Shown in pieces: positions 6,735 through 13,812 of a DNA stretch of 23,430 nt (the first letter of the stretch is position 1; every line of letters begins with the position of its first letter). The stretch lies in the NCBI GenBank assembly GCA_900317015.1, contig ONFH01000091.1, positions 1 to 23,430 of the forward strand. Direction: 5' to 3'. Origin of the DNA: an uncultured Erysipelotrichaceae bacterium (lineage in GTDB: Bacteria; Bacillota_I; Bacilli_A; Erysipelotrichales; Coprobacillaceae). The notes beneath the pieces are model-generated. The model did no database searches. It had not been told where the DNA came from and saw nothing but the letters and a program-made list of their open reading frames with translations. A program made the translations under genes and the position numbers.

Positions 6735-7451
6735 ATGCGATATAAAGCAGTTATTTTTGATATGGATGGTACGATCTTAAATACCATTGACGATTTAGGC
6801 GGGGCATTAAATTATGCGATGAAAGAAACAGGTCATCGTCATAATTTTACAATCGAAGAAGTCAAGACGTTCTTTGGCAGCGGTGTTGCCGTAGCCATTC
6901 AAAGAGCGTTAAGTGCTGAAGCAGGTATGGGAGAAGAGGATCTATTAAAGATTGGAACTCCTGAAGAAAAAGATTTTCCGGTGGTCACAACTGAAGAAAG
7001 AGACCGTGTTCAGAAAGTTTTTAGAGCTTATTACGTTGACCATTGTCATATTAAAACAGGGCCTTATAAGGGAATCGTTGAACTGATCGAAAGATTAAGA
7101 GAAAAAGGTATTAAATGTGCTGTCGTTTCCAACAAGCAGGATAATGCCGTACAAGAATTAGTTAAGGATATGTTCCCTCATTCATTTGACTTCCATTTAG
7201 GCGAACGTGCAGGCATTCGCCGCAAGCCAGCTCCAGATATGATCGATCAATGTCTGAAAGTCCTAAATGTGAAATCAGAAGAATGCGTTTATGTAGGTGA
7301 TTCTGAAGTGGATATTGAGACTGGAAATAATTCAAATATGGATGTTATTGCGGTCGGCTGGGGCTTTAGAAAAGTGCCTTACTTACGCTCATTAGGAGAT
7401 TTCCCAATCGCCATGAACGCCGAAGAATTGTATAATGATATCATTATGTAA
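6735..7451 (+). CDS. HAD-superfamily phosphatase, phosphoglycolate-phosphatase-like
   Basis: A 238-residue haloacid-dehalogenase-type hydrolase. Motif I is FDMDGT, with nucleophile D9 and acid D11; motif II is the VVSNK segment near residue 132; the motif III lysine is in RRKPAPDM; motif IV is YVGDSEVDIETG, with the Mg2+-binding acids. The helical insertion after motif I (roughly 17-95) is a C1 cap like that of Gph/PGP enzymes. Known members hydrolyse small phosphate esters such as 2-phosphoglycolate, or nucleotides and sugar phosphates; the substrate cannot be read from the sequence. Start: ATG with AAGGAG about 10 bases upstream, and a consensus-like promoter before it. No strong terminator follows; only a weak TTTTCAT/ATGAAAA hairpin (7461-7477) is seen. 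Confidence 0.92.
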   Translation: MRYKAVIFDMDGTILNTIDDLGGALNYAMKETGHRHNFTIEEVKTFFGSGVAVAIQRALSAEAGMGEEDLLKIGTPEEKDFPVVTTEERDRVQKVFRAYYVDHCHIKTGPYKGIVELIERLREKGIKCAVVSNKQDNAVQELVKDMFPHSFDFHLGERAGIRRKPAPDMIDQCLKVLNVKSEECVYVGDSEVDIETGNNSNMDVIAVGWGFRKVPYLRSLGDFPIAMNAEELYNDIIM

Positions 7452-7520
7452 TTTTTGCAATTTTCATATTATGAAAACTATTTAAAACAATTAAGTTTTT
7501 GTTTATTTCACGAAATTTAG

Positions 7521-7529
7521 TGCTATAAT
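7521..7529 (+). promoter_or_regulatory. Extended -10 promoter of the small orphan gene
   Basis: TG-C-TATAAT is a perfect extended -10 element. Expected transcription start is about 7536, so an ATG at 7546 would have almost no leader. Confidence 0.6.
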
Positions 7530-7545
7530 GTAATCACCAAAGAAA

Positions 7546-7830
7546 ATGAGTTGTAAGTGTGTGTTGTCTATAACTTGTTTTCAAATCAAACAATCATCGA
7601 AGGATTTAAGTAAAGAGAAAAGGGAATTATTGGAAATGAAACTTATAAAGCTTTATTTAGATTGTATTCGGCGCCAAAAAGGAATGAACGACTTTAATGC
7701 GTACATGGAAACAAGAGCAATCTTCGGCTGCAGTGTAGTTGAAGCATGGATAATTGATCGTATGTATAAAGATCTAGTGGCAAAGGGTACACCGACGCTT
7801 GTTATGAATGGTTATGCGTCACCATTCTAA
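7546..7830 (+). CDS. Small protein of unknown function (64-94 aa)
   Basis: The frame from the ATG at 7546 gives 94 aa, but that ATG has only a poor AAAGAAA site. The ATG at 7636 (64 aa, MKLIKLYLDC) or the TTG at 7630 have a better AAAGGGA upstream and may be the true start. The better-structured part is the C-terminal 64 residues: a helical, amphipathic sequence with two cysteines, a WIIDRMYKDLVAKG helix and a PTLVMNGYASPF tail. No signal peptide, membrane helix or known motif is visible. A strong extended -10 promoter upstream and a strong terminator right after the stop support a real, independently transcribed gene. I recognise no family and assign no function. The region before 7636 could instead be an untranslated leader of about 100 bases. 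Confidence 0.6.
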   Translation: MSCKCVLSITCFQIKQSSKDLSKEKRELLEMKLIKLYLDCIRRQKGMNDFNAYMETRAIFGCSVVEAWIIDRMYKDLVAKGTPTLVMNGYASPF

Positions 7831-7836
7831 GTTTTA

Positions 7837-7863
7837 GGCCTGTCAGTTTGACAGGTCTTTTTT
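7837..7863 (+). terminator. Intrinsic terminator of the small orphan gene
   Basis: Stem GGCCTGTCA (7837-7845) / TGACAGGTC (7849-7857), mostly paired with a 3-base loop, followed by six T. Confidence 0.85.
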
Positions 7864-7902
7864 ATGCCTAAATTTAAAAGACGAAAAACACATAAGTAAA
7901 AT

Positions 7903-7985
7903 GAAAGGGATCAGCCTGATGGCCTTCTTGAAGTGCCTGGTGAGTAAGACATTTTCCTTTGAGCAGAATCTGGCACCTTCTTTTT
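7903..7985 (+). ncRNA. Candidate structured RNA ending in a terminator-like stem
   Basis: In the 7864-8374 stretch without a gene, GAAGTGCC (7930-7937) can pair with GGCACCTTC (7972-7980) with one bulge, directly followed by five T. Upstream is a GC-richer segment (GGGATCAGCCTGATGGCC) unlike the AT-rich surroundings. No riboswitch or known RNA class is recognised, and the 34-base loop is long for a terminator. It may be a small RNA or a decayed gene remnant. Confidence 0.25.
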
Positions 7986-8012
7986 CGTATTAATAGATGA
8001 TCTACGTAGCAG

Positions 8013-8037
8013 CGCATGGCAAACCATGCGTTTTTTT
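8013..8037 (+). terminator. Strong intrinsic terminator in the gene-free region
   Basis: Perfect 7-bp stem CGCATGG (8013-8019) / CCATGCG (8024-8030) with loop CAAA and seven T. It lies about 175 bases past the previous terminator, so something between 7864 and 8012 is probably transcribed. From 8038 to 8275 I see only AT-rich sequence, including the perfect palindrome TCAAATATTTGA at 8154-8165. Confidence 0.75.
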
Positions 8038-8275
8038 ATACCTTTTTGCAGACCACAAACAAATTTTTAGAAATTGTTGTTTCAAAAGTCTTATAACAAA
8101 GTCCTCAACTTCCTGAGATTTCCTCAGAAAGTCACAATATAAAGAAAATCATGTCAAATATTTGAAAAATAATACAATATATTATACTAAAAGTAGGAAT
8201 TAAGTGCTTATTATATGACTTTTAATTCAAAAGTACTATTCGAGAAATAAAAGTCGATGATTTTCGAAATAACAG

Positions 8276-8304
8276 TTGACATAGCTTAAAACTGTTGCTA
8301 TGAT
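8276..8304 (+). promoter_or_regulatory. Strong sigma-A promoter of the SorE-DeoR-MtlA operon
   Basis: TTGACA (8276-8281), exact 17-base spacer, TATGAT (8299-8304). It yields a leader of about 60 bases before the ATG at 8375. It also rules out the in-frame ATG at 8300, which lies within the -10 box. Confidence 0.85.
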
Positions 8305-8374
8305 AATGATGTCAAAAGAAAAAGAAAGAGATCCAACAAAAATAACTGTTGAGTCAAAAGGAGGAAAGTTTAAA

Positions 8375-9646
8375 ATGAAAGTACAGGCAGTGCGACTTCA
8401 TGCCGCAAATGATTTAAGATTGGATGAATTTGAATTACCAGAAATCACCGATGATGAAATTTTAGTTAAAGTTGTTTCCGACACAATTTGTATGTCTACT
8501 TACAAATGTGCCATCTTAGGAACAAAACATAAAAGAGTACACGAAGATGTAGCAGAACATCCAGCCATTATGGGCCATGAGTTTGCCGGCGACATCGTTA
8601 AAGTAGGTAAAAATCATCAGGACAAGTTCAAACCAGGAATGAAATTTACGTTACAGCCAGCGCTGAATTACAAAGGCACGATGTGGTCTCCAGGATATTC
8701 TTATGAATTCTTTGGCGGCGATGCAACTTACTGCATTATCCCAGCTGAAGTTATGGAATTAGGATGCTTACTTGAATATAAAGGCAAAGCTTACTACGAA
8801 GCTTCCCTTGCTGAACCACTCTCTTGTTCAATTGGTGCCATGAACGCCGCTTATCATACAAAGATGGGTGTTTATCATCATGAAATGGGCATTAAGAAGG
8901 GCGGCAAGTTAGCCATCATGGCTGGTGCTGGTCCAATGGGTTTAGGAGCCTTAACATATGCCTTACATAGAGATGTGACTCCAGGTATGGTTGTCGTTAC
9001 GGATATCAATCAGGATCGTTTAGACCGTGCTGCTGAATTATTCCCACCTGAAGAAGTTAAAAAAGAAACAGGTATTGAATTACACTTCATCAATACCGGA
9101 AAGGTGGATGATCCAGTCAAGTACTTACGTGATCTGACCGGCGGTAAAGGTTATGATGATGTCTTATGTTATGCGCCAGTGGCTCCTGTTGTCGAACAGT
9201 CAAGTGCGATCTTAGGCCGTGATGGATGCTTAAACTTCTTCGCTGGACCTACTGATCCAAACTTCTCGGCAAAGATGAACTTCTACGATGTGCATTACAA
9301 CTCAACACATGTCATGGGAACGACCGGCGGGAATACAGCTGATATGATTGAATCCCTTGAATTAACAGCTGCAAAACGTATTAACCCAGCCGTTATGATT
9401 ACCCATCTTGGTGGCCTTGATACAGCTGCCGAAACAACTTTAAATTTACCAAAGATTCCTGGCGGTAAAAAATTAATCTACACTCATTTAAGAATGCCAT
9501 TAGTAGCCTTAACAGATTTAAGAGCACGCGGTCAAGAATTAAACGATGATCGTTACATCGCCTTAGCTGATATTGTCGATGCTCACAAAGGTTTATGGTG
9601 TCCAGAAGCTGAAGAATACCTGCTTGCCAACTTCATTGACGAGTAA
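8375..9646 (+). CDS. SorE-type zinc-dependent dehydrogenase (L-sorbose-1-phosphate reductase-like)
   Basis: The ATG at 8375 is chosen because AAAGGAGG (8357-8364) stands 10 bases before it. The 423-residue protein is a medium-chain dehydrogenase and resembles SorE along most of its length as I remember that family: FELPEI near the N terminus, GHEF, GGDATY, GPMGLGA, GKGYDDV, DGCLNFFAGPT, THVMGT-GGNTADMIES and a MITHLGGLD / LNLPKIPGGKKLIYTH end. C39, H68, E69 and E147 are the likely catalytic-zinc ligands; AGAGPMGLGA (183-192) is the nicotinamide-nucleotide loop. SorE interconverts L-sorbose 1-phosphate and D-glucitol 6-phosphate. The C terminus carries about 40 extra residues (LRARGQ to FIDE). 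The gene leads an operon with a DeoR regulator and a mannitol-type PTS, and no mtlD is present. It may therefore oxidise the hexitol phosphate produced by that PTS; the exact substrate is inference. Confidence 0.88.
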   Translation: MKVQAVRLHAANDLRLDEFELPEITDDEILVKVVSDTICMSTYKCAILGTKHKRVHEDVAEHPAIMGHEFAGDIVKVGKNHQDKFKPGMKFTLQPALNYKGTMWSPGYSYEFFGGDATYCIIPAEVMELGCLLEYKGKAYYEASLAEPLSCSIGAMNAAYHTKMGVYHHEMGIKKGGKLAIMAGAGPMGLGALTYALHRDVTPGMVVVTDINQDRLDRAAELFPPEEVKKETGIELHFINTGKVDDPVKYLRDLTGGKGYDDVLCYAPVAPVVEQSSAILGRDGCLNFFAGPTDPNFSAKMNFYDVHYNSTHVMGTTGGNTADMIESLELTAAKRINPAVMITHLGGLDTAAETTLNLPKIPGGKKLIYTHLRMPLVALTDLRARGQELNDDRYIALADIVDAHKGLWCPEAEEYLLANFIDE

Positions 9647-9651
9647 TGCTG

Positions 9652-9671
9652 CTTTCACGCTCTCGTGAAAG
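9652..9671 (+). promoter_or_regulatory. Intercistronic hairpin between the dehydrogenase and the regulator
   Basis: Perfect 8-bp stem CTTTCACG / CGTGAAAG with a 4-base loop, 5 bases after the dehydrogenase stop. It lacks a T-tract and is followed by GGGGCGG, so it looks like an mRNA-stabilising or processing hairpin rather than a terminator. Confidence 0.55.
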
Positions 9672-9689
9672 GGGCGGAAAGGAATTTAC

Positions 9690-10451
9690 ATGGACGTAAT
9701 GGATAAAAGACGTGAAGAAATTGTTAAATTGACGAATGAGGAAGGTTCTATCAGTTTTGCCAAGCTGAAGGAACACTTCCCCCAAGTCTCTGAAATGACT
9801 CTCAGAACAGATTTGAAAAAACTCGATGAACAAAAACGCATCGTCAGAGTACATGGCGGAGCAAAAAGTGTACAGGTGGTCATTGGGACTGACGACTTAC
9901 TGGGACGACGTAATGTTCGAAATAAAGAAGCCAAAGAACAGATTGCCCAGAAGGCGCTCAGCCTCATTAAACCGCACACGACGATTTTTCTTGATTCAGG
10001 CTCAACGACAACAGCCCTTGCCAAGCTGTTTCCTGATCAGCCCAACATCATTTTTACCACCGGTCTTTCCTGTGCAGGGGAGCTGTGCCATTTAGAAAAG
10101 CCAGAGGTACGTATTCCCGGTGGCAAACTAAACCGTTATTCGATGAGTGTATGTGGATACTCAGGAATTTCGGAACTTGAAAGCGTCAATATTGATGTCG
10201 CTTTCATCGGCGTCACATGCTATTCAAGAGAAACCGGCTTTACCTGCGGCGTGGCAGAAGAAGCTGAACTCAAGCGAATGGTCATGCGCCGCGCAGAAAA
10301 AAATGTTATTTTGATGGATTCATCAAAAATTGGAACCCGCAGTACTTTCACTTTCTGTGATCTTAAAGATGTCGACATTATTGTTTCAGATGACAATGTC
10401 ACCGGGGAAATGAAAGAGCGTATTGCCAATGCTGGCATCAAGCTTCTGTAA
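9690..10451 (+). CDS. DeoR/GlpR-family transcriptional regulator
   Basis: A 253-residue sugar-operon repressor. Residues about 5-60 form the DeoR winged helix-turn-helix (RREEIVKLTNEEGSISF, SEMTLRTDLKKLDEQKRIVRVHGGA). The rest is the DeoRC sensor fold, with the phosphosugar-binding signatures DSGSTTTALAK, TGL near residue 125 and VAFIGV. Members usually bind operators near their own operon and release them on binding a phosphorylated sugar intermediate. Start: ATG at 9690 with GGAAAGGA about 8 bases upstream; an alternative ATG at 9699 would remove three residues. It lies between the SorE-type dehydrogenase and the PTS gene, so it most likely controls this operon, with the hexitol phosphate or its keto product as inducer (inference). 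Confidence 0.93.
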   Translation: MDVMDKRREEIVKLTNEEGSISFAKLKEHFPQVSEMTLRTDLKKLDEQKRIVRVHGGAKSVQVVIGTDDLLGRRNVRNKEAKEQIAQKALSLIKPHTTIFLDSGSTTTALAKLFPDQPNIIFTTGLSCAGELCHLEKPEVRIPGGKLNRYSMSVCGYSGISELESVNIDVAFIGVTCYSRETGFTCGVAEEAELKRMVMRRAEKNVILMDSSKIGTRSTFTFCDLKDVDIIVSDDNVTGEMKERIANAGIKLL

Positions 10452-10488
10452 TTTATCCTTCGTCCTTATTGATAAAAGTGTGAAGAGG

Positions 10489-10502
10489 GTACACTGTACA
10501 AT
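10489..10502 (+). promoter_or_regulatory. Possible operator or -10 before mtlA
   Basis: In the 66-base gap before mtlA, GTAC-ACT-GTAC (10489-10499) is an inverted repeat that overlaps TACAAT (10497-10502). No good -35 is seen, so an internal promoter is only possible. Confidence 0.25.
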
Positions 10503-10517
10503 AATAAGGAGAACTCT

Positions 10518-12416
10518 ATGAAACAAGGATTACAAAAATTTGGTAAGTTTTTGAGCAACATGGTCATGCCAAATATTGGGGCATTCATTGCTTGGGGTCT
10601 TATCACTGCATTATTTATCGCAGATGGCTGGCTGCCAAATGCTAAATTAGCATCTATTCAGCCATTTATGCTTAACTTCTTACTGCCAATCCTGATCGCT
10701 ATTCAGGGTGGGCGCATGGTTGGCGGCGAACGCGGCAGCATCATGGGCGCCATTGCCGTTGTTGGCTGTATCGCTGGTGTCACAACATTTACAAAAGACG
10801 GGATTTCCGGGACCCCGATGCTAATGGGCGCCATGGTCATGGGGCCACTTGGCGGCTGGGTGATCAAGAAATTTGATGCGTTCATGGAAACCCGTATGCC
10901 AGCCGGTTTCGAAATGCTTATTAATAACTTCTCAGTCGGGATCTTAGGGATGCTAGTGGCCATTTTTGGATACTATATTATTGGCCCATTGATGGATGCC
11001 ATCTTAGCAGTCTTAACTGCCGGCGTTAATGTCTTAATCAAGAACCACTTATTGCCACTGGCTGCGATTATGATTGAACCAGCAAAAGTTTTATTCTTAA
11101 ACAATGCGATCAATCATGGGATCTTTACACCAATTGGTGCCGAACAGGTCAAAGCTGCGGGAAAATCAATCATGTTCATGCTCGAAGCAAACCCAGGGCC
11201 AGGCGCCGGTGTCTTACTTGCTTATTGGGCGTTCTCAAAGGACAAAGCAACCAGACAGTCAGCACCAGGGGCCTTCATTATCCATTTCTTCGGTGGGATT
11301 CATGAAATTTATTTCCCATATGTTTTAATGAACCCAGTGGTTATTATTGCGCCAATCTTAGGCAATGTCGCAGCCATCACTTGGTTCTCTTTTACAAACT
11401 GTGGCTTGAAAGCGCCTTCTTCGCCAGGATCCATCATTGCCTTCCTGGCCATGACGCCAAAAGAAAAAATGTTACCAACAATTGCTGGGATTCTGATTGC
11501 CATGGGCATCTCATTCGCCATTGCTGCGGTCATCATTCGTGCTACAAGTACCGCTAACTTAGAAGATGCTCAGGCCCAGATGAATAATATGAAAGCCGCT
11601 TCTAAAGGCGAAGTTGTCAGCAGCGAAGGTCCTGCCGTTTTAGCAAAGGATTCTAACCAGATCAAGAAAGTCATCTTTGCCTGCGATGCCGGGATGGGCT
11701 CAAGTGCGATGGGCGCTACAAAATTCAGAAACCGTATTAAAGGTGTGCGTCCAGATATTACCGTCAAGAATACTTCCGTAGATACCATTCCTGATGATGC
11801 TGATGTGGCCGTTGTACAGGTGACATTAGTCGAACGTGCAAAGAAATCGGCACCACATTCACAGATCATTACCATTGATAATTTCTTAAATGATCCCCAT
11901 CTCGATGATCTCTATTTACAGTTAACAACCGGGGATGCGCCAGCTGTCACAAGTGTTGAACCAGTTGAAGAAGAAAAGAAAGCCATCTCGAAAGATGTCT
12001 TATTAAGATCAGGGATCGAACTTGGTTTACCATCATGCTCAAAAGAAGAAGCGATTCGTCATGCTGGTGAATTACTCGTTAAGCAGGGTTGCGTCGAACC
12101 AAGCTATGTGGATGCGATGCTTGATCGTGAAAAGTTAGTCACCACCTATATGGGCATGGGTGTCGCCATTCCTCATGGCACGGCTGAAGCCAAAGAAACT
12201 GTTAAGAAGACTGGCGTCGTCTTCACCCAGTATCCTGATGGTGTGCCATTTGGTGATGAAAAAGCTAACTTAGTCATCGGTATTGCCGGCATCGGCGGTG
12301 AACATCTTGATGTTCTTGCTAGTATTGCTGGAACCTTAGATGATGCCGAAACGCTTGAAAAACTGAAAACAACAGATGATGTCGATTATATCTTAAAGAC
12401 CATCATCGGTGAATAA
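10518..12416 (+). CDS. mtlA: PTS mannitol-type EIICBA transporter
   Basis: A complete 632-residue enzyme II that imports and phosphorylates a hexitol at the expense of PEP via HPr. Residues 1-345 are the membrane EIIC domain, with the family hallmark GGIHEIYFPYVLMNP (259-273; H262 and E263) and the early QGGRMVGGERG segment (63-73). Residues 380-470 are EIIB, with phosphocysteine C389 in FACDAGMGSSAMGA. Residues about 490-632 are EIIA, with the phosphohistidine H553 in GVAIPHGT. Many Firmicutes carry EIIA as a separate mtlF gene; here it is fused, as in E. coli MtlA. The start has AAGGAG 7 bases upstream. It is the last gene of the dehydrogenase-DeoR-PTS operon. The specificity could be mannitol, glucitol or a related polyol; the family assignment itself is secure. 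Confidence 0.95.
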   Translation: MKQGLQKFGKFLSNMVMPNIGAFIAWGLITALFIADGWLPNAKLASIQPFMLNFLLPILIAIQGGRMVGGERGSIMGAIAVVGCIAGVTTFTKDGISGTPMLMGAMVMGPLGGWVIKKFDAFMETRMPAGFEMLINNFSVGILGMLVAIFGYYIIGPLMDAILAVLTAGVNVLIKNHLLPLAAIMIEPAKVLFLNNAINHGIFTPIGAEQVKAAGKSIMFMLEANPGPGAGVLLAYWAFSKDKATRQSAPGAFIIHFFGGIHEIYFPYVLMNPVVIIAPILGNVAAITWFSFTNCGLKAPSSPGSIIAFLAMTPKEKMLPTIAGILIAMGISFAIAAVIIRATSTANLEDAQAQMNNMKAASKGEVVSSEGPAVLAKDSNQIKKVIFACDAGMGSSAMGATKFRNRIKGVRPDITVKNTSVDTIPDDADVAVVQVTLVERAKKSAPHSQIITIDNFLNDPHLDDLYLQLTTGDAPAVTSVEPVEEEKKAISKDVLLRSGIELGLPSCSKEEAIRHAGELLVKQGCVEPSYVDAMLDREKLVTTYMGMGVAIPHGTAEAKETVKKTGVVFTQYPDGVPFGDEKANLVIGIAGIGGEHLDVLASIAGTLDDAETLEKLKTTDDVDYILKTIIGE

Positions 12417-12550
12417 CTTCCATAATATACCTCATAAACATGCACAATTGGCGTCTTAGCAGGCAGGCGCGTGGCTTCCACAAAGCGTTAAGCAGCCTCT
12501 AGTCTCTTATAAATTATTTATCGAATCTTTTACTATTTATTTCTTTCTAG

Positions 12551-12588
12551 AATAACCTTTAGCCCCCACTAAAGGTTATTTTCTTTTA
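12551..12588 (+). terminator. Intrinsic terminator after mtlA
   Basis: Perfect 12-bp stem AATAACCTTTAG (12551-12562) / CTAAAGGTTATT (12569-12580), C-rich loop, then TTCTTTTA. It lies about 135 bases after the stop; the bases between (12417-12550) hold no gene or clear signal. Confidence 0.85.
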
Positions 12589-12594
12589 TAAATA

Positions 12595-12603
12595 TGTTAA
12601 AAT
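12595..12603 (+). promoter_or_regulatory. Extended -10 promoter of the LysR gene
   Basis: TG-T-TAAAAT, immediately after the mtlA terminator and about 40 bases before the LysR start. Confidence 0.5.
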
Positions 12604-12640
12604 AGGCATGCGTCTGTCATTATGAATGAAGGAGGAACGT

Positions 12641-13561
12641 ATGAATATTGATCATTTAAAATACGTTTTAGAGGTGGAAAAATGTGGATCAATTTCCAAG
12701 GCCGCCAAAAATCTTTATTTAAATCAGCCCTATTTATCAAAGGTCATCAGTGAGGTCGAAGGGGAGCTGAATATAAAAATATTTGAACGTTCCAATAAAG
12801 GAATTGAAACAACCTACGAAGGACGAGAAGTACTCAGCCGTATCACGCATATCGTCAATGAGATGAATGCCCTTGAACATCTTTACGACAGTGATCAGGC
12901 GATGGTCCGCTTTAGTGTTGCGTTACCGACCGCCAGCTATATTGCCAGTGCTTTTGATAACTTTATTCAGACCTGTATTCCTACTAAAAGCAGTGCCGAT
13001 ATCATCTATCATGAGACTGATCCGGCTGATGCGATTGAACTTGTCAGCAATGCCGAGTGCAACTTAGGAATTGTGCGCATGTTTAATTTTGATAAAGATT
13101 ATTATCAGCATTTACTGGAATTCAAGAATCTTTCAAGCTATACGCTCTGTGATTTCGACAGCGTCGTTTTGATGTCGAAGAATTCACCACTCGCTAATAA
13201 GACCTTTATTGAAAAAAAGGATCTTGAGGGACTGATTGCGATCCGTCATGGCGACATTCGCCTGCCACGTCATACAACCAGCTTTCTTGATGATCTGTAT
13301 AAATCAGCAGGGGTCAATCAGATTATTAAAGTTTATGAACGTGCGTCAGAATTTGAGATTTTAACGGCATTAAGAAAAGCCTTTATGTTTGTTTCGCCGA
13401 TGCCAGAGGCGACCTTAAAACGCTATAACCTGGTGACGAAGCATACGTCGCCAACTTTATTGAAGGGACGAGATATTCTGATTTATCGTCGTGGCTATAC
13501 GTTATCTAGGGAAGATACACAGTTTATCGAATATCTGCGCAATGAAATCAGACAATTTTAA
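12641..13561 (+). CDS. LysR-family transcriptional regulator
   Basis: The ATG at 12641 is used because AAGGAGG (12629-12635) sits 5 bases before it; an ATG at 12626 would place that site inside the coding sequence. The 306-residue protein has the LysR helix-turn-helix at residues 1-60 (MNIDHLKYVLEVEKCGSISKAAKNL, LNQPYLSKVISEVEGELNIKIFER). An effector-binding periplasmic-protein-like fold follows from about residue 90. LysR proteins commonly activate a neighbouring gene in response to a small molecule. It lies between the PTS operon and an iron-dependent alcohol dehydrogenase in the same direction, so either could be its target; there is no divergently transcribed partner. The inducer is unknown. 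Confidence 0.92.
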   Translation: MNIDHLKYVLEVEKCGSISKAAKNLYLNQPYLSKVISEVEGELNIKIFERSNKGIETTYEGREVLSRITHIVNEMNALEHLYDSDQAMVRFSVALPTASYIASAFDNFIQTCIPTKSSADIIYHETDPADAIELVSNAECNLGIVRMFNFDKDYYQHLLEFKNLSSYTLCDFDSVVLMSKNSPLANKTFIEKKDLEGLIAIRHGDIRLPRHTTSFLDDLYKSAGVNQIIKVYERASEFEILTALRKAFMFVSPMPEATLKRYNLVTKHTSPTLLKGRDILIYRRGYTLSREDTQFIEYLRNEIRQF

Positions 13562-13590
13562 AATTCTTATATCAAAATATCATTTTATCG

Positions 13591-13614
13591 GTGTCTTTTC
13601 AAAGGCGCTTTTTT
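13591..13614 (+). terminator. Terminator of the LysR gene
   Basis: GTGTCTT (13591-13597) pairs with AAGGCGC (13602-13608) using two G-U pairs, followed by six T. Confidence 0.65.
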
Positions 13615-13678
13615 ATAGACCTAAAAAGAATACCCGATTATGCGGATTATATTTTAATGTATATGATAAAGTCAAAAG

Positions 13679-13700
13679 GCTATAACGATTTAGTTATAGC
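13679..13700 (+). promoter_or_regulatory. Hairpin or operator between LysR and alcohol dehydrogenase
   Basis: Perfect 8-bp inverted repeat GCTATAAC (13679-13686) / GTTATAGC (13693-13700), about 20 bases upstream of the promoter -35. The distance suits an activator site such as a LysR box, but it could also be a weak terminator (CTTTTTT follows at 13708-13713). Confidence 0.35.
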
Positions 13701-13718
13701 ACCATACTTTTTTGATTC

Positions 13719-13747
13719 TTGTCAATTTGAAATGGAAACGGTAACAT
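13719..13747 (+). promoter_or_regulatory. Promoter of the iron alcohol dehydrogenase gene
   Basis: TTGTCA (13719-13724), 17-base spacer, TAACAT (13742-13747). The cre-like site lies across the spacer and -10, and the Rex-like site follows. Confidence 0.5.
13733..13746 (+). promoter_or_regulatory. cre-like catabolite-repression site
   Basis: TGGAAACGGTAACA matches the CcpA-binding consensus TGWNANCGNTNWCA at all but the W at position 3. Its location between -35 and -10 would give repression in the presence of preferred sugars. Confidence 0.55.
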
Positions 13748-13752
13748 ATGAA

Positions 13753-13770
13753 TTGTGAAATGAATCACAT
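13753..13770 (+). promoter_or_regulatory. Rex-like redox operator
   Basis: TTGTGAAATGAATCACAT matches the Rex box TTGTGAAnnnnTTCACAA except at two positions in the right half. It overlaps the expected transcription start. Rex represses fermentation genes until the NADH/NAD+ ratio rises, which fits an NAD(H)-linked alcohol dehydrogenase. The overlapping inverted repeat TGAAATG/CATTTCA (13756-13774) adds symmetry. Confidence 0.6.
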
Positions 13771-13812
13771 TTCAAGAAAAGTAAATTATTAAATGAAAAA
13801 GGAGATAATAAT

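Noticed and set aside
8038..8275. Riboswitch upstream of the SorE-type dehydrogenase
   Set aside because: The region lies upstream of the mapped promoter, is AT-rich, and shows no conserved riboswitch core or expression platform; the palindrome TCAAATATTTGA is short enough to be chance.
9686..10024. Minus-strand frames antisense to the DeoR gene
   Set aside because: They are shadows of a clear DeoR protein, with serine/threonine-rich random-looking translation.
13491..13685. Small plus-strand frame overlapping the LysR end and the gap after it
   Set aside because: It has no ribosome site, crosses the LysR terminator at 13591-13614, and its composition follows the AT-rich spacer.
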